DNA of 64,000 nt, taken from Lonicera japonica. Lineage: Eukaryota > Streptophyta > Magnoliopsida > Dipsacales > Caprifoliaceae. Of this stretch, positions 36,011 through 46,039 are shown in pieces (positions within the stretch are counted from its first letter, which is position 1; each line of letters opens with the position of its first letter). The notes under the pieces were generated by a model that searched no databases, had not been told where the DNA came from, and worked only from the letters and a program-made list of their open reading frames with translations. The stretch covers positions 40,418,099-40,482,098 of the forward strand of contig CM038470.1 of the NCBI GenBank assembly GCA_021464415.1, read 5' to 3'. The position numbers and the translations under genes were made by a program.

Positions 36011-36977
36011 ATTCCTACATTTTCTTATTTCTTTATTACCACTAGTGGCTGTTAAGTTTGAAAAATCGTCACCACCAACTACTAGAGCTCTGGCGACTAT
36101 GCCAAAATTTCGGCAGCCTCGCTAGAGTTACAAAGACCTCTGTTAGAGCTCTGACGACCTTGGCAAGAGTTCAGGCAAAAGTTTCTTTATATTGCAAAAA
36201 CAGATTTGCATTCAATTTATATATTTAATTGTTTGCAGATTTAGCGCAAAAATAAATTTTCATTGAAATTTATATCGTAATTTGTCTTCGAATTTACTGC
36301 AAAATTATATTTTCACTAAAATATATAACATTTAAAAAAAAGAAGGAGATCTAAGTCCTTTCGTTTAATAACAAACAAATAAATCCTACCTCAATTTTCC
36401 TCCTTATTGAGACTCAAACTTGGGATCTCTCCCAAATCCGAGTGAGAACCTCCCCCTTAGTTGTTGCAAATTTAGTGCAAAAGTAGATTTTGCACCAAAA
36501 TCTAAATCATTAATTGTTTGCGAATAGTGCAAAAGTATATTTGTAGTAAAATATGTTTCATTAATTACCTGTAAATTTAGTACGAAAATATATTTGCACT
36601 AAAATATGTATTATTAATTGCTTAAGGATTTAATTTAAAAACATAGTTACAGAACCTGCGCTGAAACTACAGTGAGGTCTTGGCACTCCGATGGTAGTTG
36701 TCAGAATACTGATAGTGGGAAATAATAACTGTGATTAGAGATGACAAAATATGCAGGTTCTTATTGGGCAACTCAATCTACTCGTTAAAAATCCAATTCA
36801 ACTTAATTCTTATTGTGTTATATTGAGTTTTGATTGGATTGCCTAACAATCCAATAATATATACCCAAAGTCCAAAAATAAAATAAAATAATATAATAAT
36901 AATAATAACCACTCAACTAGCAATAAGTCATTACATACTTTATTGGCCCCAAAATTCACCCCATTTCCCAGGTTATA
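36011..36977. repeat. Intergenic DNA with ~60-bp imperfect tandem repeats
   Basis: From about 36186 to 36625, four to five units share TGTTTGCA.ATTTAG.GCAAAA, then a TATATTTTCACTAAAATAT-like part. About 130 bp of different sequence (36330-36460) splits the array. No gene. Confidence 0.6.
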
Positions 36978-36982
36978 TGTTG

Positions 36983-37206
36983 TGTAACGAAATAGAAACG
37001 AAAGAGAGATTGAAGAAGGAGAATGAAAGAATTGTATTACTTTCTTGATCATTGAATGTACAATAGAGTAAGAATATATATACTAGAAATAAAACCCTAA
37101 TCTAGGATACAATTAGGAAAGTATAATGGGAACACAATCAATACAATTAATACAATATGGAAAGTATAATAGAAATAGGAAACGTAATATATAGTATATT
37201 CTAACA
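36983..37206 (-). repeat. Copia-3 3' LTR
   Basis: On the plus strand starts TGTAACGAAATAGAAACG and ends TATATTCTAACA. The adjacent CCCCCCCTCAAACTCAAG is the polypurine tract of the minus strand. Confidence 0.93.
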
Positions 37207-37209
37207 CCC

Positions 37210-38700
37210 CCCCTCAAACTCAAGGTGGTAAGTGAGAGACTAGCTGGAGTTTGGAAATCAATGCTTGGAAACGGCTAGGCTGGTGAGCTTTAGTGAAGAG
37301 ATCTACAGGCTGGTCATCTGAAGATACGGGCATAAGACGAATGTACAGATTGCGAATATGCTGGCAAATAAAGTGACAATCAATCTCAATGTGTTTAGTT
37401 CATTCATGAAAGACGTCATTGTGACTGATTCGAATGGCACTGCGGTTGTCACAATAAAGAGTAGTAGCAGAGTCTTGAGGAGCACCTAATTCATCGAGGA
37501 AGCGTCGAAGCCATATTAGTTCTTGTTAAGTATCAGCAAGAGCGCGGTATTCAGCCTCAGTGCTTGATCGAGAAATAACATACTATTTCTTACTACGCCA
37601 AGTAAGAAGGGAGTCCCCAAGGAAGAAACAGTAACCAGTAATAGACCGACGATCCTTAGGGTCACCGGACCAGTCTGCATCAGAGTAAGCCCTTAATACA
37701 AGAGATGACTTTGAGGAGTAGTGAAGCTCATGAAAAACTGTCCCTTTGAGATAACGAAGAATCCGAATAACAGCATCAAAATGAGTAGAACGAGGAGCAG
37801 CCATAAACTGACTGACATCATGGACAGCATAAGCAATATCCGGGCGAGTAACAGTAAGATAAACCAGACTGCCAACTAACTGTCTGTATAAAGTTCCATT
37901 AGAGAGAGGAATACCATCAAACGGAGTAAGTCTAACATTGGTGTCCAATGGAATAGATGCAGTTTTACAGTCAGTGAGACCAGCACGAGCCAGAACGTCA
38001 GACGTGTATTTCACCTGAGATAAATAGTAATCTGTTGAATCAGAAAGGACTTCCAGCCCTAAGAAGTAGTTGAGACGACCAAGATCCTTCATTTCAAAAA
38101 ACTGACTGAGAGATTGTTTGAGATCTGAGATACCAGAAATATCATCCCGAGTAATTATCATATCATCCACATAGAGGAGAAGAAGAATAGTCCCAAAATC
38201 TGTCTTTCGAATAAAGAGGCCTGAGTCTGACGAACTGGATGAATAACCAAGCTTTGTGATGGTAGAGCTAAATTTTGCGAACCAAGCTCGGGGAGCTTGC
38301 TTGAGTCCATATAGGGCACGACGAAGTTTGCAGACCTGAGTGGACTGGTGTGAATAACCGGGAGGTGGTTTCATATATACTTCTTCTGTGAGGTCCCCAT
38401 TAAGAAAGGCATTTTTAACATCCATCTGAAAAAGATCCCATTTGCGAACGGCAGCAATACCAATAAGACTGCGAACAGACGTCATTCGAGCCACAGGAGC
38501 AAAAGTTTCTTCATAGTCTATACCATACTCCTGATTGAACCCCTTGGCTATGAGACGAGCTTTGTATCGGTCAATTGAACCGTCAGATCGTGTCTTGATT
38601 TTATACACCCATTTATACCCAACTGCAGATTTTCTAGGAGGAAGAGTCACAAGATCCCAGGTATGCACTTTATCTAAAGCTTATAATTCTTCTGTCATAG
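37210..38700 (-). pseudogene. Copia-3 reverse transcriptase and RNase H
   Basis: The longest open frame of the window: 361 codons, 38668 to 37583. It covers nearly the whole RT: VGYKWVYKIKTRSDG, KARLIAKGFNQEYGIDY, FQMDVKNAFLNGDL, ALYGLKQAPRAWF and YVDDM (about 38172-38158). It continues into RNase H with SDADWSGDPKDRRS. A stop at about 37580 falls just after SKK, and the remaining RNase H (LYCDNRSA, TKHIEID) continues towards the PPT with further stops. The enzyme would copy element RNA into DNA. Confidence 0.92.
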
Positions 38701-38824
38701 CTTGCTGCCAAAGTGGATTAGTACTAGCTTCCTTATAGGATGTAGGTTCATAGTGAGATATCATAGTAGAATAACAATGGTAATCACGAAGGTGATGAGG
38801 GAGCTCTCTTACCCGAGTGGACTA

Positions 38825-39750
38825 TCATTGTGGTGGAGGTATGACAGGATCAGCAGGCGAGACATCATCATTGGGAGGTGTCGTGTGTTGAAGCTCGTTG
38901 GAAGAAATGACGTCAGGTGAGGATGGTTCAGGAGGTGTTGGACTGGGAGGTTGAGGTGGTGATGGTGTGGCTTTTGGTTCAGGTTCTGGTTCTGGTGGGA
39001 ATGTGACAACTGGAGCCTCAAGTTCAGGGGTGAAAAGGTTAAGAGATGAATGAGTAAAGAATGGAAGTGGTGATTCTTCAAGGACATAAAATTTGGATAG
39101 AGAGGAGAACATTTTATGTTCCCAAAAGACAACATGACGAGAAATCCGTAAGCGTTTGGAAATAGGATCCCAACACCGATAACCTTTATGTTCTATCCCA
39201 TACCCCAAGAAGCAACAAAGACGAGCACGTGGTTCCAATTTAGAATGTTCATGAGGCTGGAGTAACACAAAACAAGCACAACCGAAGACTCGTAAGAAAT
39301 TGTAATCAGGAGAGGTACCATGAAGTCTCTCATATGGAGATTGATGCTGAAGAAAGGGAATAGGGATACGATTGATAGTGTAAATATCAGTAAGTGCTGC
39401 TTCCCCCTGAAACCTTTCAGGACAACTACTAGAGATAAGAAGTGTGCGAACAGTATCAAGAATATGTCTGTGCTTGCGTTCAGCACGACCATTTTGCTGA
39501 GATGTACCGGGATAAGAATATTGAGAAACAGTGCCTTGTTCACGGAGAAATTTAAGAAATGAGGTTCCCTTGTATTCCATGGCATTATCAGCTCGAAAAA
39601 TTTTTATTGGACGAGAAAACTGAGTTTGAATCATGCGAGCAAAATTAAAATAGATTTGGCGTAATTCTGAACGAGTTTTCATAAGATAGATCTAAGTAAA
39701 ACGACTATAATCATCCAAAAAGATAACAAAATATTTTGAACCCCCATGGT
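38825..39750 (-). pseudogene. Copia-3 integrase
   Basis: The minus-strand frame 39682 to 38825 has the core motif FRADNAMEY (with the second catalytic Asp), SQQNGRAERKHRHILD (with the catalytic Glu) and a C-terminal part VFGCACFVLLQPHEHSKLEPR...CFLGY. A Pro-rich tail follows. The first catalytic Asp lies just upstream, past a frameshift near 39.7 kb, so the integrase frame is broken at its start. Confidence 0.88.
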
Positions 39751-40400
39751 AGAATGTGGAGAGGGTCCCCAAACATCAGAGTGAATAAGATCAAATGGTG
39801 CTAAAGAAATAGAATCATTTTTATTAAAACATAACGCCGGTTGTTTTCCAAGTTGACAAGATAAACAAGACAATTTCTCAGACTTTATTGACCCTAACTG
39901 ACCAGATGACACAATAGAACGAAGACGATCAAAAGACACATGTCCTAAACGGGAATGCCACAACTCAAATGAAGAAACAGTTGGTGGGGATGCAACAGGT
40001 GGTGTGGATGCAACAATAGGAGTGGGTGGGGTATGGAGGTGTATGAGCTCGAACATGCGGCCAACTTTACGGCTTATCCCAATAATTTGTCCCGTCTGAG
40101 GATCCTGCACATGACAACCAGAAGAGAAAAATATAACATTCAGCCCAATATCACATAGTTGACCAACATAAATAAGGTTGATAGTCAATTTTGGAATATG
40201 AAATGTAGCAGGTAAAGAGAGGTTAGGAGTAGTAACCGTTCCAACATGACTAACAGATAATTGAGAGCCATTAGCAGTTTTAATGGTGGGTGTATGAGAA
40301 TTATGACTTTTAGAGGTGAAAATAGTTGGATCAGAAGTCATATGATTGCAGCAACCAGAATCAAAGAACTAAGATGTACCTGTGGTGGTGGCCATAGCAG
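39679..40400 (-). pseudogene. Copia-3 protease and pre-integrase region
   Basis: The frame 40341 to 39679. Immediately upstream of its Met is FFDSGCCNHMTS, which keeps the D-S-G protease triad, but a stop (TAG) lies just before FFD. LWHSRLGHVSFDRLRS and CLSCQLGKQ are the GAG-pre-integrase zinc-binding part. HSDVWGPSPHS marks the start of the integrase core. Confidence 0.87.
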
Positions 40401-41361
40401 AACCAGAAGAGGATGTAACATGTTTCAGAAGAGCTGTGATGTCAACTAGAGTCACTGGTGCAGTAGAAATGTCTGCTTCAGAAGAATTAGTGGTGGCAGC
40501 GGTGATGGTGCCAGAGGATGATCTAGAGGAGGATCTCCTGGATGGGTTCTTGTAACAATCGGCTTGAAAGTGACTTGGTCCCACCTTTTTGCAAAAAAAA
40601 CACGTCCTAATTGGACACTTTAGTAGCATATGGGTGGTGGCATGACAGTACGAACATTCTCGTGAAAACGAGTTTTTGGTAGGTTTCGAGCTCGGAACGG
40701 CTAAAACAACATTAAAATTGTGGGCCCGAGTGGCGAACCGAGTTTCTTCAGAGAGAAGCTCTGTCGTGACATCATCAAGAGATGGTAAAGGATTGCGATG
40801 GAGTAGAGCAGCCCGAACTAGTTCGAATTTATCGTGAAGTCCCATTAGAAGAGTGATAACACGCTAGTTATCTCGGTATGTTTCAAAATTTTCTGCATCA
40901 TGCTCACAAAAAGAAGGTTCGAATTGGGCTAACTGATCCCAAATAGCTTGAAGGTCGGATAAATAATCATCAATTGATTACTCGGGTTGTTGGGTTTTAT
41001 AATGTAAAGCAGTAAGCAACTGGTATTGATGAGAGAGATCCTTTGGAGTGTAACTAGATTGTAGAAAATCCCAGACTTCCTTCCCGGTGGAAAAATGACC
41101 AATCTGCTGCCCTATACGAGAGATAGATGTATTCCGAAACCATGTGATAATATCACCATTTTTGCTTTCCCAATCATCAAGGCGATCATTGAACTTATCA
41201 TCAGTTTCATCGGTTTTCTTGGTTGGCTTAACAACTTCTCCAGTAACAATTTTCTAGGACTTACGAGACTTCAGAAAACTTGTCATGGCTTGGGACCATT
41301 GAACATAATTGGTGCCATTGAGAACGACAGAAATCGGACGCGAAAACTCGTGCTTTTCCAT
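40369..41361 (-). pseudogene. Copia-3 gag
   Basis: The start is taken at the ATG of 41361-41359 (MEKHEFSRPISVVLNGTNY), the usual copia gag start. In-frame stops follow at about 41255, 40980 and 40865. The open part 40845 to 40369 holds two zinc-binding segments, CSYCHATTHMLLKC and CFFCKKVGPSHFQADC, then a Ser/Arg-rich stretch. The frames at 41472-41880 on the plus strand lie in the leader and are not genes. Confidence 0.87.
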
Positions 41362-42007
41362 TGAGAAATGTGTAAGGTAACACAATATCTGTAAAAATTA
41401 ATCTGATTCCGAGAGATCTGAGGCTAGAAACGGATCCGGATCGGCTGATTTAGTAGGGAACCGGTCTTAGAGTGAAAAAAACCGGGTTAAATATAGGTGA
41501 ACCGGTTAAGGGAGTAAGAACTGGTTCAGAAAAAAACCGGTTTAGGGTTTTTAGGACAGTGGCTCGTGGATCTGGGCGGCGCGACTGGGCTGTGTTCCAG
41601 CGGTGCGTGGGAGCACGTGCCAACTCCGATCGGGGTGATTTCGGTATATTATATGGGTGGTTTAGGGTTATGTATCGAGGTGGCGATTGATCAAGAAAGG
41701 AGGGTGCGCGTGGGATCTAGGCTGCGCGACTGGGGGATCTTGCAGAGGCGCGTGAGAGCGCGTATGGTGTCCGAATGGGGTGTTTTCAACGAGGTTTGGT
41801 TCTTATTGAAAATACGAAGCTTTTGGTATATGTTTTGGGTTAATCGAGGTTCTGTAGGGCTTCGAACAATGGATCGATAGTTTGATGAAGCTAGGGTTTT
41901 TGATTGGTTGGTTGCTTGGGTTAATGATGCTAGGGTTTTTGATTTGGATTTGGTTGAAGATTAGATGAGAGATTGGTTCTAGAGGAGGATGAATCCCTCT
42001 GATATCA

Positions 42008-42231
42008 TGTAACGAAATAAAAACGAAAGAGAGATTGAAAAAGGAGAATGAAAGAATTGTATTACTTTCTTGATCATTGAATGTACAATAGAGTAAGAAT
42101 ATATATACTAGAAATAAAACCCTAATCTAGGATACAATTAGGAAAGTATAATAGGAACACAATCAATACAATTAATACAATATGGAAAGTATAATAGAAA
42201 TAGGAAACGTAATATATAGTATATTTTAACA
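42008..42231 (-). repeat. Copia-3 5' LTR
   Basis: Partner of 36983-37206, starting TGTAACGAAATAAAAACG and ending TATATTTTAACA. The inner neighbour TCTGATATCA (41998-42007) is part of the primer-binding site read on the minus strand. Confidence 0.93.
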
Positions 42232-42445
42232 TGTTGGACCCAAGTGCCGGTTGAGGGAAAAAGAATTAATTTGGATTAGGATGAAATCTTTCTAATGCCA
42301 CTGTTGATGCAATTACTCATTTGGGACATCAATTAGTCTCTTAATCTTTTATTGAGTCTCTTAAATGCACAAAAGAATAATTAGTAATTAATATACATGT
42401 ATATATATACATATATGTATGTCTATACACATATATACAGAGAAC

Positions 42446-43056
42446 TAGGGGTGTTTTCGGTTTCGGTCGGGGTAGAAACTAGGGGTGTTTTCGGTTTCGG
42501 TCGGGGTAGAAACTAGGGTACCCCAAACCCTCCCCAAATTTTATAGTTCGGTTTCGGTTCGGTTTCAGTTTTCGTATCTATGTAACCCAAACCCTCCCCA
42601 AATTATTCGGTTTCAGTCCGGTTCGGTCTTATTCGTTTTTTTTTTTGTATTGTTAAAATTTTAGTTCAAAATTGCACTAAAAATTTAAATTCACTCAAAA
42701 GGTGCTACAAAAAAATTATATAATGTATTTATTTTAATAATTAGCTTAAGTAATTATTTATAAATGTAAATAATCCATAGGGTTGGGTCATTTATATAAT
42801 GTAAATGTTGTAAGAAAGTTTCCTTTTTTTTTCAATGTATTGTAAGACAACTTAAGTAATTACATTAAGTTAGCAAATCTTTTTTTTTAAAGATTCGGTT
42901 TTTTCGGTCCAATTCGGGGACCCCGAATCCCCAACCCATACCGACCCAAATCAATCGGTTTCGGTTTCGTTTTTTTTTTCGGTTCGGGAAATTTCGGATC
43001 ACAACGGATCAGTTCGGTTCGTTTGTTCGGTTTTCAAATTTCTGACAACACCCCTA
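42446..43056. mobile_element. hAT-like MITE with GGTTTCGGT subterminal repeats
   Basis: Terminal inverted repeats TAGGGGTGTT and (right end) AACACCCCTA. Exact 8-bp duplications CAGAGAAC lie at 42438-42445 and 43057-43064, the hAT size. The left end is tandemly duplicated (34-35-bp unit, 42443-42512), so the terminal repeat occurs twice. CGGTTTCGGT motifs cluster at both ends. No coding sequence. 611 bp. Confidence 0.85.
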
Positions 43057-43567
43057 CAGAGAACGAGCAATAATTATTTGATTGGTTAGGTCGGGTGAGT
43101 GAAATGTTTGGTCATTAACTTGTTTAAAAAAATGTATATATATATTTTCTTTTTTAATAGTGGGCTAACGAGCCTGCCGATTATAACCCACTCTCTTAAT
43201 AACCCAACCCGTTTAAGCACGTTATATTAATAGTCTGGATTGGGCCCAACCCGTTTAGAGGTCAATCCATTGGAAAGCCACCCATTTTGCACCTCTAGTG
43301 GTGACTGATGGTAATTAATTTTATTTTATTCTTTACATGTAAAAAGCAAATAAATGAGAAAGAATATTTTAGGTAAAGAAAAAAAGGGGCAATTAAAAAA
43401 AATGGCTTATTAGAGAAAGATTTTCACACTAAAGCTAAGGAATAATATTTTTTAAATAAAGGGCCTATTTTTTATTTTATTGATAATATGACATGTGTCT
43501 TTTTTTTTCATTATAAAATGACATCCCAACCCTTAAAATAAACTAAAAAATACCAATATGCATTAAA

Positions 43568-43765
43568 ATATGAACTGCAATATGAACTTTGCACTCCATA
43601 TTTCACTGCAATGTGAACTCTATAATCCATATTTCACTGCAATGTGAACTTTGCAGTCCATATTTTTATTGCAAAGTTCATATTGCAGTCCATATTTCAC
43701 TGCAATATGAACTTTGCAGTTTATATTTTACTGCAATATGAACTTTGTAGTTCATATTTTTTGTG
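43568..43765. repeat. Minisatellite of TGAACTTTGCAGTCCATATT units
   Basis: Five or so units of about 40-44 bp with TTCACTGCAATATGAACTTT and GCAGTCCATATTT parts, one of them inverted near 43670-43685. Because ATGAAC and GTTCAT recur, the array can fold on itself. Confidence 0.75.
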
Positions 43766-45740
43766 CAAATTTCATAAAAAAGGGTAATTTAGGTAATACA
43801 TACAATGTTTTTATTAATTAAATGATATTTAAATTTATTCAACTACATTCATTTAAATATAAAATAAAATAGGCCTCTTACACTAATTACCAATTAAAAA
43901 TAGGCCCTTCATTTAAAAAAATATCATTCATTGGATTTTTGGTAAAAATCAATGTATAATAAGCCCTTCTACCTAATTTCTAGAGAAAAAAAAGTGTAAT
44001 TATTTTATAATAAAAATTTAAAGTATCAATCCATTAAATATAATTATGCAAAGAGTCATTTTAACTCATTACTTTTATTAACATTCCAACCAAATATTTT
44101 GCCACTCAAAAATTCACATTACATATAAAAATGCCACGTGGAAAATGTCACTTTAACAATTAATTAAAATTAATGTTTCTCAAAAACACTAATGTTTAGA
44201 GAGAATATTAAATTAAGCAATGTTACACTTATTTGTAAATCTTACTATTTATTTTTATTGAGTACATTAAATAGGTTGTATTTTCATAAAATATAACAAA
44301 AATTCAACTTATTTACTGTACTCAATAAAATTAGTTGAAAATTTTAGAAGTAAAAAAAGTATTTTCCTATTGAATTACCGACAAAAGTCCAAATAAACAA
44401 ATTATTGAGCGTTGAAAAACTCATCAGATTAATTATTAAATCACCCAGTTAAAAAATAATAATTTGTGCCAGCATTAATATTATCTTATGCTTAATTATT
44501 CCTGTGGAATCCCTGAAATCAATGAAAGAGCAATCTATTAAACATCACCAGCGCAGCATATAGCTTTTGTCTGACCCAACTCTCTTTAATTATTTTCTAT
44601 CATTTATTGTTGATGCTTATCTTCTTCCTCTAAACCAAACTCCCTGTATCAAAATTTTTTAAAATTCTCTCTCTACATTATATATATATTTTTATATTAT
44701 ATACTAAATATAAGCATTAAATTTTAGTATGTACTTAATTTTTTTAAATATTCTTTTTGTACCGAAAGTTATTATAAAATATTATTTAAGAACAGATTTG
44801 AACTCATGACATATCGGTCGCTATTGGACCAAATACATTTATATATTTTTATTGCAAAAAATATTTAAGGGTGTGTTTGGTTCGTTGTAAACTCAATACA
44901 GTAGAAACTGTTTTCAACTTTTCGTATAAATAAATTGAAAAACATGATATATATTATTGGCTCATTATTAAGAGGTTAAATTTTTGAGTGAGATGGTTTT
45001 TAATTTTGTATTAAAGTCTAGGTTTCGCGAGGTCTCGAATCTGAATTATCTCGCTTGTATTTATTTCATTTTTCTTCACTATTTGTCTAACGGCTTAAAT
45101 GTTTAGATTAGATTATTTCTAACTTTTTGTATCAATTTAACCTGCATAATCAATTACAACACTTTTTAGTATACAATTAGTTTACATTAAAAATATATAA
45201 AACAAGATAAAACTAAAGAATAATATTTTTATTCAGATACTAACCAAATATTATAAATATTTTATTACACACGTAAAATAATAAAGTAAGTCGTAGGATA
45301 GTTTTATTAATATTTGTGTCCGGGTCGATGGTGACTTTAATCCACTCCAAACTTATTTAAATATTGATATTAATATTTAAATTTTTCTATCAACTATATA
45401 TTAGTTCATCCTTTTAAAAAATTCTAGAACACTTTCATATTATATTTTTTAGACATGCATACATACATATATATATATACATGTATACAAAAATTAGCTC
45501 TTTCTAGACATCATCTGTTACCACTTCCCCTTTCTTTAATTTTTTTTTTTTGCAAAGATTATGTTCCAATTCATATGTTCTGTCTTTGAAAAAGTTGCTT
45601 AATAATTAATACCTTTCTCAATAATACATACCATAAGCAATCCAATTCAAATTAGTAGCTGATTTCTACTCCTTTTTCTCTGTTGATTTCTTGCTTTGTA
45701 TTCTCGTAGCGGAGAAATTAAGGAAAAAAAAGGAGCAAGA
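43766..45740. other. AT-rich intergenic region upstream of the glucanase gene
   Basis: I recognise no gene, RNA or element in these 2 kb. Poly-T and TATATA tracts are common (for example about 45461-45480). Confidence 0.45.
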
Positions 45741-45750
45741 AAAGGAAACA

Positions 45751-46039
45751 TCCTTGTTCAAAAACCCAACTCTGCTTTTCTATAAATATAACCCACTATT
45801 TTTTAGTTCAAAATCAACCCCAAATCTTCTTTCTTTTCTGGTTTTTTTTTCCTAAATTGATTTGACTATTTCTTGAAGAATGAGTTAAATTCAAAACCCA
45901 TGTCCTTTTTCAAAACCCAACTCTGCTTCTTTTCAGAACACACAATTTTTAGTTCAAAACCAACCCAGATCCTCCTTCTTTTCTTGGTTATTGTTCCCAA
46001 AAAAACCCAACTTCTCTTTTCATTTCTTGAATCAAAGTG
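45751..46039 (+). promoter_or_regulatory. Core promoter and 5' leader of the glucanase gene, duplicated
   Basis: CTATAAATATA at 45780-45790 is a good TATA box, about 250 bp before the ATG. The stretch 45756-45860 (AAACCCAACTCTGCTT, then TTTTTAGTTCAAAA.CAACCC and CTTCTTTTCT) recurs at about 45908-46000 with a period of 146-151 bp. The second copy has no TATA box (CAGAACACAC in its place). Transcription would start near 45815, placing the second copy in the leader. Confidence 0.55.

Larger units (their letters stand above)
36983..42231 (-). mobile_element. Ty1/copia element Copia-3, full length, recent but inactive
   Basis: LTRs of 224 bp each (36983-37206 and 42008-42231), flanked by exact TGTTG duplications (36978-36982, 42232-42236). 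Read on the minus strand: 5' LTR, PBS TGATATCAGAGG (42007-41996), gag, protease, integrase, RT, RNase H, PPT (about 37219-37207), 3' LTR. By eye only about four LTR mismatches, so it is the youngest of the three copia copies. Still, gag has several stops, the protease is preceded by a stop, and RNase H is interrupted. It depended on another copy or has decayed since insertion. Confidence 0.95.

Noticed and set aside
41472..41880. Plus-strand frames as a gene next to Copia-3
   Set aside because: They lie in the Copia-3 leader between PBS and gag on the opposite strand, and have no recognisable domain.
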